A stretch of 64,000 nucleotides of DNA from Williamsia sterculiae (GCF_900156495.1 NZ_FTNT01000003.1:372001-436000); one strand, 5' to 3'; positions 26,092 to 36,089 are shown, counted from the first letter of the stretch. Numbers and translations are program-made. The notes: generated by a model not told the origin, from the letters alone.

Positions 26092-27618
26092 TCAATAGCG
26101 ACGGGGAGTGAACACGACGGTGCCCCCGGATCGGTCGATGACCTCCGTGCGCGACGACCCGATCAGCAACATCGTTCGCATGTCGACCACGGCCGGATCC
26201 AGGTCGGCGATGCGGATCACCCCCACCTGCTGATGCGGACCGCCGACGTCGCGAGCGACCACGACCACCCGGTCGTCGGAGGTGGCGGATCGCACCAACT
26301 CCTTGAGCTTCTCCACCTGCCACGTCCGTGACTGCGACCCCGGATTGTAGACCGCGATCACCAGATCGGTCTGCAAAGCCGCGCGCACCCGCTGTTCGAT
26401 GACGTCCCAGCTCTTCAGCCGATCCGACAGCGACAACACCGCATAATCGTGACCCAGCGGCGCACCCACCGTCGCAGCAACCGCGTTGGCCGCGGTCACG
26501 CCGGGAACCACGCGAACCGGTACGTCGCGCCACTGCGATTCGGCGGCCACCTCCACGACCGCCGACGCCATCGCGAACACGCCCGGATCACCCGAGGACA
26601 CCACCGCCACCCGCGCTCCCCGTCCAGCGAGATCCAGTGCCATCGCGGCGCGTTCACTCTCCACCTTGTTGTCGCTGGAGTGGAGTCGTTGACCGGGTCG
26701 GGGCGTGACACGGGCGAGGTAGGTCTTGTACCCGACCAGGTCGGTGGCCCGAGCCAGTTCGGCGGACACCTCGGGAGTGGTCCAGCGGTCGGCACCGGGG
26801 CCCAATCCGACGACCACCACCTCGCCGACGTCGGTCCCGCCGGACGTATCCGGTTGGCCCACCGGGTTGTTGAGCAGCCCAGGGACCACGATCATCGAGA
26901 AGTACGGCACCGATGACGGATCGACCTCGTCGAGGGGGAGGACGCGTTGCGCGCTGGTGGAGGCCCGCTCCACGTACCACGCACGGTCGTAGCGACCGGC
27001 CGCACGCAGCGCGTCACGCACCTTGGTGAAGGTGCGGCCCAGTTTCATGATCGCCGCCGCGTCACTGTCGCGGAGGCGGCGGATCAGTTCGTCCCGGGGC
27101 AGGGTTCCCGGCAGCACCATGAGCGTCTCCTCCGCTTCCACCAGGGGGGTGCCCACGGCCGTGGACGAGGCGCTCACCGACGTCACCCCGGGGATGATCT
27201 CGGTGCGGAACCGCGGCGACAACCGCTTGTGCATGTGCATGTACGAGCTGTAAAAGAGCGGGTCACCCTCGGCGAGCAGTGCGACATCGCGACCCGCACG
27301 CAGGTGTCCGGCGAGCACCTCGGCACTGTCGCGGTAGAAGTCCTCCAGCGCGCCACGATATCCGCCAGGGTGGTCGGTGGACTCGGTGGTGACGGGGTAC
27401 ACCAGCCGCTCGTGCTGTTGCCCTTCGCCCAGATAGGGTCGGGCGACCGAGAGGGCGATGCTGCGCCCGTGCCGCGCCGAGTGATAGGCGACCACGTCGG
27501 CCGCGCCGATCACCCTGGCCGCCTTGACCGTCACCAACTCCGGATCGCCCGGGCCGAGGCCGATGCCCCACAGCTTGCCCGACGCAACTGAGTCGGCATC
27601 GGTCGACGCGGAGTTCAT
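26092..27618 (-). CDS. cobIJ: Bifunctional CobIJ: precorrin-2 C20- and precorrin-3B C17-methyltransferase
   Basis: A 508-residue fusion of two tetrapyrrole methylases. The CobI half (~10-250) reads LWGIGLGPGDPELVTVKAAR, LLAEGDPLFYSSYMHMH and IPGVTSVSASS. The CobJ half (~265-508) begins EVVVVGLGPGADRWTTPE and has AVVSSGDPGVFAMASAV and LVIAVYNPGSQSR. The first half methylates C20 of precorrin-2, the second methylates C17 of precorrin-3B with ring contraction. The I-J fusion is typical of Mycobacteriales. ATG 27618 overlaps the cobH stop (ATGA), so it is coupled to cobH. The longer open frame to 27879 lies inside cobH in another frame. Confidence 0.94.
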   Translation of the reverse strand: MNSASTDADSVASGKLWGIGLGPGDPELVTVKAARVIGAADVVAYHSARHGRSIALSVARPYLGEGQQHERLVYPVTTESTDHPGGYRGALEDFYRDSAEVLAGHLRAGRDVALLAEGDPLFYSSYMHMHKRLSPRFRTEIIPGVTSVSASSTAVGTPLVEAEETLMVLPGTLPRDELIRRLRDSDAAAIMKLGRTFTKVRDALRAAGRYDRAWYVERASTSAQRVLPLDEVDPSSVPYFSMIVVPGLLNNPVGQPDTSGGTDVGEVVVVGLGPGADRWTTPEVSAELARATDLVGYKTYLARVTPRPGQRLHSSDNKVESERAAMALDLAGRGARVAVVSSGDPGVFAMASAVVEVAAESQWRDVPVRVVPGVTAANAVAATVGAPLGHDYAVLSLSDRLKSWDVIEQRVRAALQTDLVIAVYNPGSQSRTWQVEKLKELVRSATSDDRVVVVARDVGGPHQQVGVIRIADLDPAVVDMRTMLLIGSSRTEVIDRSGGTVVFTPRRY

Positions 27619-28250
27619 TCGACCGGATCCGCGAGGGCGTTCAGTGCTGCGGCGGTGATCGCCGAACCACCGCGTCGACCCCGCACGGTGAGGAATTCGA
27701 CGTCGGTACGGGCGGCCAACGCCTCGGACGACTCGGCGGCGCCGATGAAGCCGACCGGGGCGCCGACGATGGCGGCCGGTCGAGGCGCGCCCGCGTCGAT
27801 CGCCTCCAGCAGCGCGAACAGAGCGGTGGGTGCGTTGCCGATCGCGACGACCGCGCCGTCGAGGTGGGGCGTCCACCATTCCACCGCCGCGGCGGTACGG
27901 GTGGTGCCCAGGTCGCGGGCCCGATCGGCCAGCCCGGGTTCGCCGAGAAAGCAGCGGACATCGTTGTCGGCGGGGAGTCGACGGCGGGTGACGCCGGACG
28001 CGACCATCCGGGCATCGCAGAGGATGGGTGCCCCGGCACGCAATGCCGACCGGGCACTGTCCACGATCCCCGGACTCGCGGCGACGTCGGTGGTCAGATC
28101 GACCTGCCCGCAGGCGTGGATCATCCGGACGACCACCGTCGCGAGATCGGGGGAGAACGACTGCAGATCCGCTTCGGCACGGATCGTCGCGAAGGACCGT
28201 CGGTAGATCTCGTCGGCGTCACGCAGGTACTCGTACATGGTGGCTGTCAC
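27615..28250 (-). CDS. cobH: Precorrin-8X methylmutase CobH
   Basis: A 211-residue methylmutase that moves the C11 methyl of precorrin-8X to C12, giving hydrogenobyrinate. The catalytic His lies in VVRMIHACGQVDLTTD, with other family segments AIGNAPTALFALLE and IVGAPVGFIGAAESSEAL. The start is GTG 28250, ten bases after the cobG stop; an ATG four codons in is an alternative. Its stop overlaps cobIJ. It belongs to the minus-strand cobG-cobH-cobIJ operon. Confidence 0.94.
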   Translation of the reverse strand: MTATMYEYLRDADEIYRRSFATIRAEADLQSFSPDLATVVVRMIHACGQVDLTTDVAASPGIVDSARSALRAGAPILCDARMVASGVTRRRLPADNDVRCFLGEPGLADRARDLGTTRTAAAVEWWTPHLDGAVVAIGNAPTALFALLEAIDAGAPRPAAIVGAPVGFIGAAESSEALAARTDVEFLTVRGRRGGSAITAAALNALADPVE

Positions 28251-28260
28251 GATAACCGGC

Positions 28261-29445
28261 TCACCGGTCGATGCTGTCGTGCACGTATCCGTCGGCGGTG
28301 GCGCGGATCAGGTCGTGCGACTCGCGGGGACTGCCGCACGCGCGGTCACAGCCCACCCAGTGGCGGTGACGGTCGGCGGGGAGTGGATCGTCGTGCACCG
28401 CGTCGACCGCGTCGGTGCGGACGTCGGCGAACGCTTTCGCGCAGCCCGGCGCACCGATGCATGCGGTGGTCGTCACCCATGGTGAGTCGGCATCGAAGAT
28501 GAGCCCCATCGGCGCCAGCACCCGGATCACGGTGTCAGCAACGCCGGGGGTGAGGTCACACAACAGGATCTCGCGATGAGGGGTGATGACGACGGGGTGG
28601 TCGACGGCGGCGACGAACCGGGCGAGGCGGGCGGGGATCCGGCCCAGTGGCACCACCGCCCCCAGCAGCACGCTTCCTCCGTCGCCGTTCCCCTCGTCGG
28701 AGTTATGACGGGGCGAATCCTGATCGAACCAGCCGACGAGGGGCGTGCGGTCCGGTGTCGGGGGAGAACCCGCGACGTCCCGACCACTGCCGAACCCGGT
28801 GGCGGCTTCGACAACCTGTACCCGCGCGCCGGCTTCCAGATCGGCGATCCGCCACGCCCCGTCGGCGACGTCGACGAATGCGGCGGCCACGGACATCAAT
28901 GCCTCGGGCACCTCGGCCCACTGGAGGCGCCTACCGACGGGCCGACCGCCGATCGCCAGGTCTGCGAACCGGTCGTCGACGGCGATCGCGACGAGATCGG
29001 GCCGCAGGGCGAGCACGTCACCGCGGCCGTCGTCGAGGCCGAACCAGAACCGCCCCGACAGGAGCGGCATCACCGGGTGGGCGCTCATCGAGGCGTCGAG
29101 GGCGTCGGCCACCGGACGCACATCGGCCAACCCACCGATTCGACCCGTCAGCGGTGAGACCACGAGATTGCGGGTGCGGTCGTGGTCGGCCGACGGCACG
29201 AGTTCCGCCGCGGTGATCGCGACCGCGACGTCGTCCACCGCTTCGTCGGGGAGGGCGCGGAGTTGCACGTTGCCGCGCGACGTCAGTTCCAGGTGCCCGT
29301 CACCGTGGTCGTCGGCCAACCGGGCCAGCACGTCGAGTTGGTCGGGACGCAGCCTGCCCCCGGGCAGCCGGATACGGGCCACCCGTCCGTCGGCGGCGCG
29401 GTGAGTGCTGAACACGCCCGGGCATCGGTCACTGGCGCGGGTCAT
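28261..29445 (-). CDS. cobG: Precorrin-3B synthase CobG
   Basis: A 394-residue sulfite/nitrite-reductase-like enzyme. It starts VARIRLPGGRLRPDQLDVLA, has LTSRGNVQLRAL, and the four cluster cysteines in ACIGAPGCAKAF and VGCDRACGSP. In the aerobic pathway CobG uses O2 and a 4Fe-4S cluster with a non-haem iron to convert precorrin-3A to precorrin-3B, so its presence marks this as the oxygen-dependent route. First gene of the minus-strand cob operon. The upstream lipase gene on the same strand ends 32 bases before it, with no riboswitch visible in between. Confidence 0.92.
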   Translation of the reverse strand: MTRASDRCPGVFSTHRAADGRVARIRLPGGRLRPDQLDVLARLADDHGDGHLELTSRGNVQLRALPDEAVDDVAVAITAAELVPSADHDRTRNLVVSPLTGRIGGLADVRPVADALDASMSAHPVMPLLSGRFWFGLDDGRGDVLALRPDLVAIAVDDRFADLAIGGRPVGRRLQWAEVPEALMSVAAAFVDVADGAWRIADLEAGARVQVVEAATGFGSGRDVAGSPPTPDRTPLVGWFDQDSPRHNSDEGNGDGGSVLLGAVVPLGRIPARLARFVAAVDHPVVITPHREILLCDLTPGVADTVIRVLAPMGLIFDADSPWVTTTACIGAPGCAKAFADVRTDAVDAVHDDPLPADRHRHWVGCDRACGSPRESHDLIRATADGYVHDSIDR

Positions 29446-29477
29446 ACCTCCAGGCTAGAGGCCCCGCCACACCGCGT

Positions 29478-30785
29478 TCAGCCACCCGGGACCGGCGCAG
29501 GCGCCAACGAGTTGCCGAGCGCGACGCTGCCGCAGTTGTCCCGCGCGGCGACGCCGGCGAAACGCCCGGCCAGGTAGCCGAACGCATCTGCCTCGAAACG
29601 TGGGAAGGCGCGGGCGTGATCAGCACCGGGGTAGGCGGTGAACGTGGTCCGTACTCCTCCGTCGCAGAGACGGTTCGCGAGTCCCTCGACGTCGCGCAGC
29701 ACCATCACCCCGTCACCGGTGCCGTCGTCGATGCCGTTGGCCAGCATCACCGGCGTGCGCGGGGTGCCCGCGCTCCCCATGATGTTGTCGTCGATCGCCC
29801 GGACCACGGCGGGAACGTCGAGGTACCCGCGGTACGGCGGTGCGGTCATCTGCGCGTCGGTGAGCCCGGGATAGGACGCGGCAAAGCTCGCAATGCACTG
29901 ATCGCGCACCTCGTCGACCACCTGAATACCCCGCGCGGAGAGGAACGAGTCGAGGTCCAGACCGTAGGCGCGTTGATAGGCGACGGTGAGCGCCGGGATG
30001 ACACCCGCCCAACCGCGGCTGCCGTTGATGTACGGCAGGTTGTGCGCGAGGTCGACCGGCAATCCGCCCGCTGCGGCGCCCACGATGTTCAACTCGGGTG
30101 CGTACGTGGGTGCGACCTCCGCACCGTATTCGGTGGGCACCGATCCGCCGGAGTAACCGACGAGTCCGACGGGGGTGGAGGCCGGCAGCCGCAGCACGGC
30201 CAACGTGGCGCGGACACCGTCGAGCGCGGCGTAACCGGACTGTCTGCCGATGGTCCACTCCAGGTCGGGGCCCTCGTAGTCGGGGACGCTGACGATGTAC
30301 CCGGCGGCGAGGTAGGCCGAGATGGCGGCCGACTCGGCGTCGGCGATCCGCCCGGGGTCATTACCGCTCAACGTGTACGACGGATCGCACTGGGATCCGA
30401 GCGCGTCGTAGGCCATGTGGAACGAGACCACACGTCCGGCCCGTGCACCGGCGACCGGTTGCAGGATCGTGGTCACGGTGCTGGAGGCCCGCCCGTGTTG
30501 ATCGGTGGTGCGGTACAGCACCTGGGTGGATGCGACCGGTGTGGCGATGCGTGCCGGGGCGAAACGACTCGGACGGGTGCGCAGCACACTGCCCGGAGTG
30601 CGGTCGGCCGCAACGGCGGGCGGTGTGTAGAACGGGTCGACCGAGGGCAGTGACGCGGCGGTCGCCCATCCCGTGCCGAGACCGGTGAGAGCGACCACGG
30701 TGAACGCCACGCAGGCCAACGACCAGAGCAGGAATGGACCCCGTCGTGGTGGGCCTTCGACGCTGGTCACGGCGTCAGTAAACAC
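29478..30785 (-). CDS. Secreted lipase-family (LIP) alpha/beta-hydrolase
   Basis: A 435-residue secretory lipase-like protein. A hydrophobic export segment LWSLACVAFTVVALTGLG ends at an A-x-A-like site (WATAA). The mature part contains the nucleophile motif VGLVGYSGGSVPTEY, an acid candidate in ANGIDDGTGDGV and a His in AYPGADHARAFPRF. This order and length match the fungal/actinobacterial LIP family of secreted lipases acting on triglycerides or other esters outside the cell. The start is GTG 30785, or GTG 30770 which gives a tighter signal peptide. It lies between cob genes but has no evident link to cobalamin. Confidence 0.8.
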   Translation of the reverse strand: MFTDAVTSVEGPPRRGPFLLWSLACVAFTVVALTGLGTGWATAASLPSVDPFYTPPAVAADRTPGSVLRTRPSRFAPARIATPVASTQVLYRTTDQHGRASSTVTTILQPVAGARAGRVVSFHMAYDALGSQCDPSYTLSGNDPGRIADAESAAISAYLAAGYIVSVPDYEGPDLEWTIGRQSGYAALDGVRATLAVLRLPASTPVGLVGYSGGSVPTEYGAEVAPTYAPELNIVGAAAGGLPVDLAHNLPYINGSRGWAGVIPALTVAYQRAYGLDLDSFLSARGIQVVDEVRDQCIASFAASYPGLTDAQMTAPPYRGYLDVPAVVRAIDDNIMGSAGTPRTPVMLANGIDDGTGDGVMVLRDVEGLANRLCDGGVRTTFTAYPGADHARAFPRFEADAFGYLAGRFAGVAARDNCGSVALGNSLAPAPVPGG

Positions 30786-30877
30786 CCCCGATCGGACATC
30801 GCGGAGGCGGTTCGTGGGACGACGACCGATCCTGTGACGGGTGGGATGTCAGGGACGGAAGAGCACGATCGTGACCG

Positions 30878-31588
30878 TCACTCCGGTGACACCAGCGAGA
30901 TGAACCGGAGCCGGCGGCGCAACCGGAACCCGAGACGTTCGTACAGCCTCACCGCACCGACATTGGATGCGGACGCGTGCAGAAACGGTGTCTCACCGTC
31001 GGCCTGGATGCCGGCCGCGACGGTCGCGGTGAGTCGCGCCGCCAGTCCACGGCCCCGATGGTCGGGGTGGGTGCAGATGGCACTGATCTCGCGAAACCCG
31101 GGGGCGTGCATGCGCTCACCGGCCATGGCGATCAACGTGCCGTCGGCCCAGACCCCGTGATACCGCCCGAGGTCGATGGTGCGGTCGAGGAACGGACCCG
31201 GCCGGGTCAGCGCGACCAGGTCCAACATCGCCGGGACGTCGTCGGTGGTCAGCCGCACGGCGTGCGGATCGACCATCCGGTCGGCGGCGAGGGTGTCGAC
31301 CATCTGCACGCCCGGCATCGACCACCCGATGGACCATCCGTCGGGCAGCACGTCGGCGGGGTCGGCATCGGGCATCCAGGGTAGCGCCGCGGACGAACCC
31401 GGGCCGATCAGCTCGGCGAGGTCCGCCCAGGCCGATGCGTGTGGATCGAGTGCCGCGTGGGGGTCGGCGAAACCGGCGAACGGACTCACGTCGGGCAGGT
31501 ATCGCACCGCCGACCCCTGCCACTGGGTCAGGTCGCGCTGCGGTCCGTTCGCCGCCGCGACGACGGGGTTGTCGAGAGGTGTGAGCAC
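30878..31588 (-). CDS. GNAT-family N-acetyltransferase
   Basis: A 236-residue acetyltransferase from GTG 31588. The C-terminal half is a GNAT domain of the FR47-like type: MAGERMHAPGFREISAICTH, the acetyl-CoA loop PDHRGRGLAARLTATVAAGI and ASNVGAVRLYERLGFRLRRR. The N-terminal ~120 residues are a second, weaker acyltransferase-like fold (LPDGWSIGWSMPGVQMVD). It acetylates an amine substrate I cannot name. It is divergent from cobN across the cobalamin riboswitch region and oriented with the lipase gene, 92 bases upstream of it. Confidence 0.82.
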   Translation of the reverse strand: MLTPLDNPVVAAANGPQRDLTQWQGSAVRYLPDVSPFAGFADPHAALDPHASAWADLAELIGPGSSAALPWMPDADPADVLPDGWSIGWSMPGVQMVDTLAADRMVDPHAVRLTTDDVPAMLDLVALTRPGPFLDRTIDLGRYHGVWADGTLIAMAGERMHAPGFREISAICTHPDHRGRGLAARLTATVAAGIQADGETPFLHASASNVGAVRLYERLGFRLRRRLRFISLVSPE

Positions 31589-31654
31589 GGTGTCATTGTC
31601 ACCACGTCGATCGGACCCGGACACGTCGCATACGCTGAGCGCGGACAGATCCAC

Positions 31655-31790
31655 CGTGGTCTGCCATCGACCACGTCGGTGGTCGTCGAGGAAGCCGGTG
31701 GGAATCCGGCGCGGTCGCGCCACTGTGGAACGACGTCCGGCCCTCACCGGCCGACGTCGTCGAGCCAGACCCTCGTCGAACCGGCCGCGC
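31655..31790 (+). promoter_or_regulatory. Cobalamin (AdoCbl) riboswitch upstream of cobN
   Basis: The core GAGGAAGCCGGTGGGAATCC at 31688-31707 is followed by a GC-rich hairpin arm and the B12 box GCCACTGTG (31719-31727), the conserved signature of cobalamin riboswitches. A further stem follows (ACGTCCGGCCC with later complementary GGCCGACGTCGT), ending in GAGCCAGACCCT. Boundaries are approximate. It lies 70-200 bases before cobN ATG 31859. It probably represses cobN when adenosylcobalamin is plentiful. Confidence 0.87.
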
Positions 31791-31858
31791 GCGGAGGACC
31801 TTCCGCCCGCGGCGCCGACACCACGACCCCGGGCGCGGATCCCGGCAGGGAGGACACC

Positions 31859-34800
31859 ATGATCCTGCTGTTGTCGACGTCGGACACCGACCTGATCACC
31901 GCCCGTTCCAGTGGTGCCGACTATGTGGTCGCCAACCCGGCCCGGCTGCTGCTCGACGACCTACCCGCTCTGCTGGCGCAGGCCGACCTCGTGGTGGTCC
32001 GGATCCTCGGCGGCAAGCGAGCCTGGCCCGAGGGTGTGGACGCGGTGCTCGCGGCGGGCAAGCCGACCGTCGTCCTGTCCGGCGAACAACTACCCGACCC
32101 CGATCTGATGTCCCTGTCGACGGTGCCCGGCGGGGTGGCTGCCGACGCACACAACTATCTCGCCCAGGGCGGCACCGCGAACCTGACCAACCTGCATGCT
32201 TTCCTCTCCGACACCGTGCTGCTCACCGGCCACGGGTTCGCCGCACCGGAGGAGGTGCCGCACTGGGGCGTGTTGGACCGCGACGCGGCGGAGATCGATG
32301 CGGATGCTCCCGCGGTCGCCGTCCTCTACTACCGCGCTCAGCACCTGGCCGGGAACACCGCCTACATCGACGCCCTGTGCGCGGCGATCGAGGCGAAGGG
32401 GGCCCGCGCCGTCGGCATCTACTGCGCGTCGCTGCGCACCGCCCCCGACGATCTGATCGAGACCCTGGGCACGACCGACGCGCTGGTGGTCACCGTGCTC
32501 GCCGCGGGTGGCACCACCCCGGCCACCGCGTCGGCCGGTGAGCAGGACGAGAACTGGAACATCGAGCGGCTGGCCGCGCTGGACATCCCGATCCTGCAGG
32601 GCCTGTGCCTCACCGGTTCCCGCGCCGACTGGGATGCCAACGACGACGGCATGTCGCCGCTGGACGTGGCCACCCAGGTCGCGGTGCCGGAGTTCGACGG
32701 ACGCATCATCACCGTTCCGTTCTCGTTCAAGGAGTTCACCGACGACGGCTTGCCGACCTATCGGCCCGATCTCGAACGGTGTGCGCGGGTCGCGGGCATC
32801 GCGGTACGGCACGCGCGGTTGGGCAGCATCCCGGCGGCAGATCGCCGAGTCGCGGTGATGCTCTCGGCGTATCCCACCAAGCACGCGCGCATCGGCAACG
32901 CCGTCGGCCTGGACACCCCGCGCAGCGTTGTGCACCTGCTGCGCGCGATGCTGAGCGCGGGTTATGACCTGGGCGACCCCGCCGACATCCCCGGCCTGGC
33001 CGAGGACGATCCGGATGCCCTGATGCATGCGCTGATCGCCGCCGGTGGTCAGGACGAGAACTGGCTCACCGAGGAGACCCTCGCCGCCAACCCGATCCGG
33101 CTCTCCGCCGCCGACTACCGGGCCTGGTTCGCCACCCTGGACCCGTCGCTGCGGGAGTCGATGGAGGAGCACTGGGGCCAGGCCCCCGGTGAGTTGTTCG
33201 TCGACCGGTCGCGCAATGCCGACGGTGACATCGTCATCGCCGCCATGGAGTTCGGCAACGTGGTGTTGATGGTGCAGCCGCCGCGCGGCTTCGGCGAGAA
33301 CCCCGTCGCGATCTACCACGACCCCGATCTGCCACCCTCGCACCACTATCTGGCCTGCTACCGGTGGTTGGCCGCGCAGCACCACGGCTTCGCCGCCGAC
33401 GCCGTGGTCCACGTCGGTAAACACGGCAACCTGGAGTGGTTGCCCGGCAAGACACTCGGGATGTCGGCATCGTGCGGCACCGACGCCGCACTCGGTGACC
33501 TGCCGATGATCTACCCGTTCCTGGTCAACGACCCGGGTGAGGGAACCCAGGCGAAACGTCGGGCGCATGCCGTCCTCGTCGACCATCTGATCCCGCCGAT
33601 GGCCCGCGCCGAGAGTTACGGCGACATCGCCCGGTTGGAACAACTGCTCGACGAACACGCCAACATCTCGGCCCTGGATCCCGGCAAACTGCCTGCCATC
33701 CGCCAGCAGATCTGGACCCTGTTGCAGTCCGCGAAACTCGACAGCGACCTCGGACTGACCGAACGTCCCGACGAGGACGTGTTCGACGAGATGCTGCTAC
33801 ACGTCGACGGCTGGCTGTGCGAGATCAAGGACGTGCAGATCCGAGACGGACTGCATGTGCTGGGTCAGCCGCCCGCCGACGACACCGAGATCGATCTGGT
33901 GCTGGCGATGCTGCGGGCACGGCAGTTGTGGGGCGGTACGCAGAGCCTGCCCGGTCTGCGCGAGGCGTTGGGACTCGACGAGGACGCCAACGACCGTGAA
34001 CGCACCGATGAGGTGGAGCGGGTGGCCCGCGCGTTGGTCGCGGATTGCGCAAAAGTCGACTGGGCGCCCGACTCGGTGGCCGACGTGGTCGCCGACCAGG
34101 GCGAGCCGGTGCGACAGATCATGCGGTTCGCGGCCACCGAGATCGTGCCGCGGCTACGGCAGACCACCCAGGAGATCCCCCGGGTACTGCATGCACTGGA
34201 CGGCGGCTTCATCCCCGCCGGTCCGAGTGGGTCGCCGTTGCGCGGGTTGATCAACGTGCTGCCCACCGGGCGCAACTTCTACTCGGTGGATCCCAAAGCG
34301 GTGCCGTCGCGGCTGGCCTGGGAAACCGGCCGGGCGATGGCGGATTCCCTGGTGGAGCGGTATCTGACCGATCAGGGCGAGTACCCGCGGTCGGTGGGTC
34401 TGTCGGTGTGGGGGACCAGTGCCATGCGGACCTCAGGTGACGACATCGCCGAGGTGCTCGCGCTGCTCGGTGTGCTACCGGTCTGGGACGAGGCGTCTCG
34501 CCGGGTGACCTCGCTCGAGGTCATCGATCTGACCGAGCTGGGCCGACCGCGCATCGACGTCACCATCCGGATCTCAGGTTTCTTCCGCGACGCGTTCCCG
34601 CATGTGGTGACCATGCTCGACGACGCGGTGCGGATGGTTGCCGCCCTCGACGAACCCGACGATCGCAACTATGTGGCCGCGCACGCCCGCGCCGACGCCG
34701 CCGAACAGGGTGAGCGTGACCCGGCGACGGTCGCGACCCGCGTGTTCGGATCTCGGCCGGGCACCTACGGAGCGGGGTTGCTGCAACTCATCGACAGCAA

Positions 34801-35455
34801 GCAGTGGCGATCCGACGACGACCTCGCCGAGGTGTACACGGCCTGGGGCGGATACGCCTACGGGCGTGGCCTGGACGGGGTGGCAGCTGTCGACGACATG
34901 CGCACCGCGTATCGGCGGATCTCGATAGCCGCGAAGAACACCGACACCCGCGAACACGACATCGCCGACTCCGACGACTACTTCCAGTACCACGGCGGGA
35001 TGGTCGCCACCGTGCGTGCGCTCACCGGATCGTCACCGGAGGCGTACGTCGGTGACTCCACCCGACCCGACTCGGTGCGCACCCGCACGCTGAGCGAGGA
35101 GACGCACCGCGTCTTCCGCGCACGGGTGGTCAACCCGAGATGGATCGGCGCCATGCAACGGCACGGATACAAGGGTGCCTTCGAGATGGCGGCCACCGTG
35201 GACTACCTGTTCGGGTATGACGCCACCACCGGAGTGGTCGACGACTGGATGTACGAGCGCCTGACCGAGGCCTACGTCCTCGACGAGAAGAACCGCGAGT
35301 TCATGACGGCATCCAATCCGTGGGCGCTGCACGGTATCGCCGAACGTCTGTTGGAGGCGGTGGGCCGCGACATGTGGAGCGAACCACCACCGGAGATGCT
35401 CGAGGAGCTGCGCGCGATCTATCTGGCGGCGGAGGGTGACATCGAGGGACAGTGA
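31859..35455 (+). CDS. cobN: Cobaltochelatase subunit CobN
   Basis: A 1198-residue magnesium/cobalt chelatase large subunit, the normal CobN length. It starts MILLLSTSDTDLITARSSG after a strong GGGAGGA site. Characteristic parts include VVVRILGGKRAWPEGVD, AVMLSAYPTKHARIGNAVGL, VVHVGKHGNLEWLPGK (a conserved CobN/BchH/ChlH segment) and the C-terminal region with GYKGAFEMAATVDYLFGYD. With CobS and CobT-type ATPase partners (not in this window) it inserts Co2+ into hydrogenobyrinate a,c-diamide. It is controlled by the upstream cobalamin riboswitch. No defect seen. Confidence 0.95.
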   Translation: MILLLSTSDTDLITARSSGADYVVANPARLLLDDLPALLAQADLVVVRILGGKRAWPEGVDAVLAAGKPTVVLSGEQLPDPDLMSLSTVPGGVAADAHNYLAQGGTANLTNLHAFLSDTVLLTGHGFAAPEEVPHWGVLDRDAAEIDADAPAVAVLYYRAQHLAGNTAYIDALCAAIEAKGARAVGIYCASLRTAPDDLIETLGTTDALVVTVLAAGGTTPATASAGEQDENWNIERLAALDIPILQGLCLTGSRADWDANDDGMSPLDVATQVAVPEFDGRIITVPFSFKEFTDDGLPTYRPDLERCARVAGIAVRHARLGSIPAADRRVAVMLSAYPTKHARIGNAVGLDTPRSVVHLLRAMLSAGYDLGDPADIPGLAEDDPDALMHALIAAGGQDENWLTEETLAANPIRLSAADYRAWFATLDPSLRESMEEHWGQAPGELFVDRSRNADGDIVIAAMEFGNVVLMVQPPRGFGENPVAIYHDPDLPPSHHYLACYRWLAAQHHGFAADAVVHVGKHGNLEWLPGKTLGMSASCGTDAALGDLPMIYPFLVNDPGEGTQAKRRAHAVLVDHLIPPMARAESYGDIARLEQLLDEHANISALDPGKLPAIRQQIWTLLQSAKLDSDLGLTERPDEDVFDEMLLHVDGWLCEIKDVQIRDGLHVLGQPPADDTEIDLVLAMLRARQLWGGTQSLPGLREALGLDEDANDRERTDEVERVARALVADCAKVDWAPDSVADVVADQGEPVRQIMRFAATEIVPRLRQTTQEIPRVLHALDGGFIPAGPSGSPLRGLINVLPTGRNFYSVDPKAVPSRLAWETGRAMADSLVERYLTDQGEYPRSVGLSVWGTSAMRTSGDDIAEVLALLGVLPVWDEASRRVTSLEVIDLTELGRPRIDVTIRISGFFRDAFPHVVTMLDDAVRMVAALDEPDDRNYVAAHARADAAEQGERDPATVATRVFGSRPGTYGAGLLQLIDSKQWRSDDDLAEVYTAWGGYAYGRGLDGVAAVDDMRTAYRRISIAAKNTDTREHDIADSDDYFQYHGGMVATVRALTGSSPEAYVGDSTRPDSVRTRTLSEETHRVFRARVVNPRWIGAMQRHGYKGAFEMAATVDYLFGYDATTGVVDDWMYERLTEAYVLDEKNREFMTASNPWALHGIAERLLEAVGRDMWSEPPPEMLEELRAIYLAAEGDIEGQ

Positions 35456-35539
35456 TGGCCCTCACGGGACGATCAGGGACCTCGGGAGAAGATCTGGTCG
35501 CTCGTTCGTTGGTCGATCGAGTGAGCGGGAAGGACCGAC

Positions 35540-36016
35540 ATGAAGCTGCTGCTGTTCGTGCTGTACCTCGTGGTGGAGGTGAGCGCCTTCGTCGGGCTCG
35601 CCTACCTGGTGGGGTTGCCCTGGACCATCCTCGCGACCATCGCGACGGTGGTGATCGGTTTCTGGCTGCTGGCCCGACGCGGGGCCTCGGTCGTCGCCGA
35701 CCTGCGGCGCACCGCCCGGGGTGAACTCCGGCCCACGTCGTCGCTTGGCGACACCGCACTGCTGGCGGTGTCGACCGCCCTGATGCTGATCCCCGGCCTG
35801 GTCACCACCGTCGCCGGGATCCTCCTGCTGATCAAGCCGGTCCGGGTGGCGTTGCGTCCGGTGGTCGCCGCGATCGGTGCGCGCCGGATGGCTCGGGCCG
35901 TCGACGGCAGCCGCGTCGGGTACCCAGGGTTCGGGCCCACCCGGGTCACCGTGATCGACGGTGAGGTGGTCGATCCGTCGGCCGGGACCGGGCCGTCGGT
36001 GCGCTCGCTGCGCTGA
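35540..36016 (+). CDS. fxsA: FxsA-family membrane protein
   Basis: A 158-residue inner-membrane protein with an SD site GGGAAGGA before ATG 35540. Three hydrophobic segments are visible: LLLFVLYLVVEVSAFVGLAY, TILATIATVVIGFWLLA and LLAVSTALMLIPGLVTTVAG. The FxsA signature IPGLVT and a polar C-terminal tail are present. E. coli FxsA suppresses F-plasmid exclusion of phage T7; the role in actinobacteria is unknown. An FxsA gene occupies the same place near ppm1 in M. tuberculosis (Rv2053c, from memory). Confidence 0.88.
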   Translation: MKLLLFVLYLVVEVSAFVGLAYLVGLPWTILATIATVVIGFWLLARRGASVVADLRRTARGELRPTSSLGDTALLAVSTALMLIPGLVTTVAGILLLIKPVRVALRPVVAAIGARRMARAVDGSRVGYPGFGPTRVTVIDGEVVDPSAGTGPSVRSLR

Positions 36017-36089
36017 CCGGCTACGGGGTCGGGCCCGGGGGTGTACCGGTGCGCCGGGTACCACGGGTGACAAGGCACACTGAACCCTC

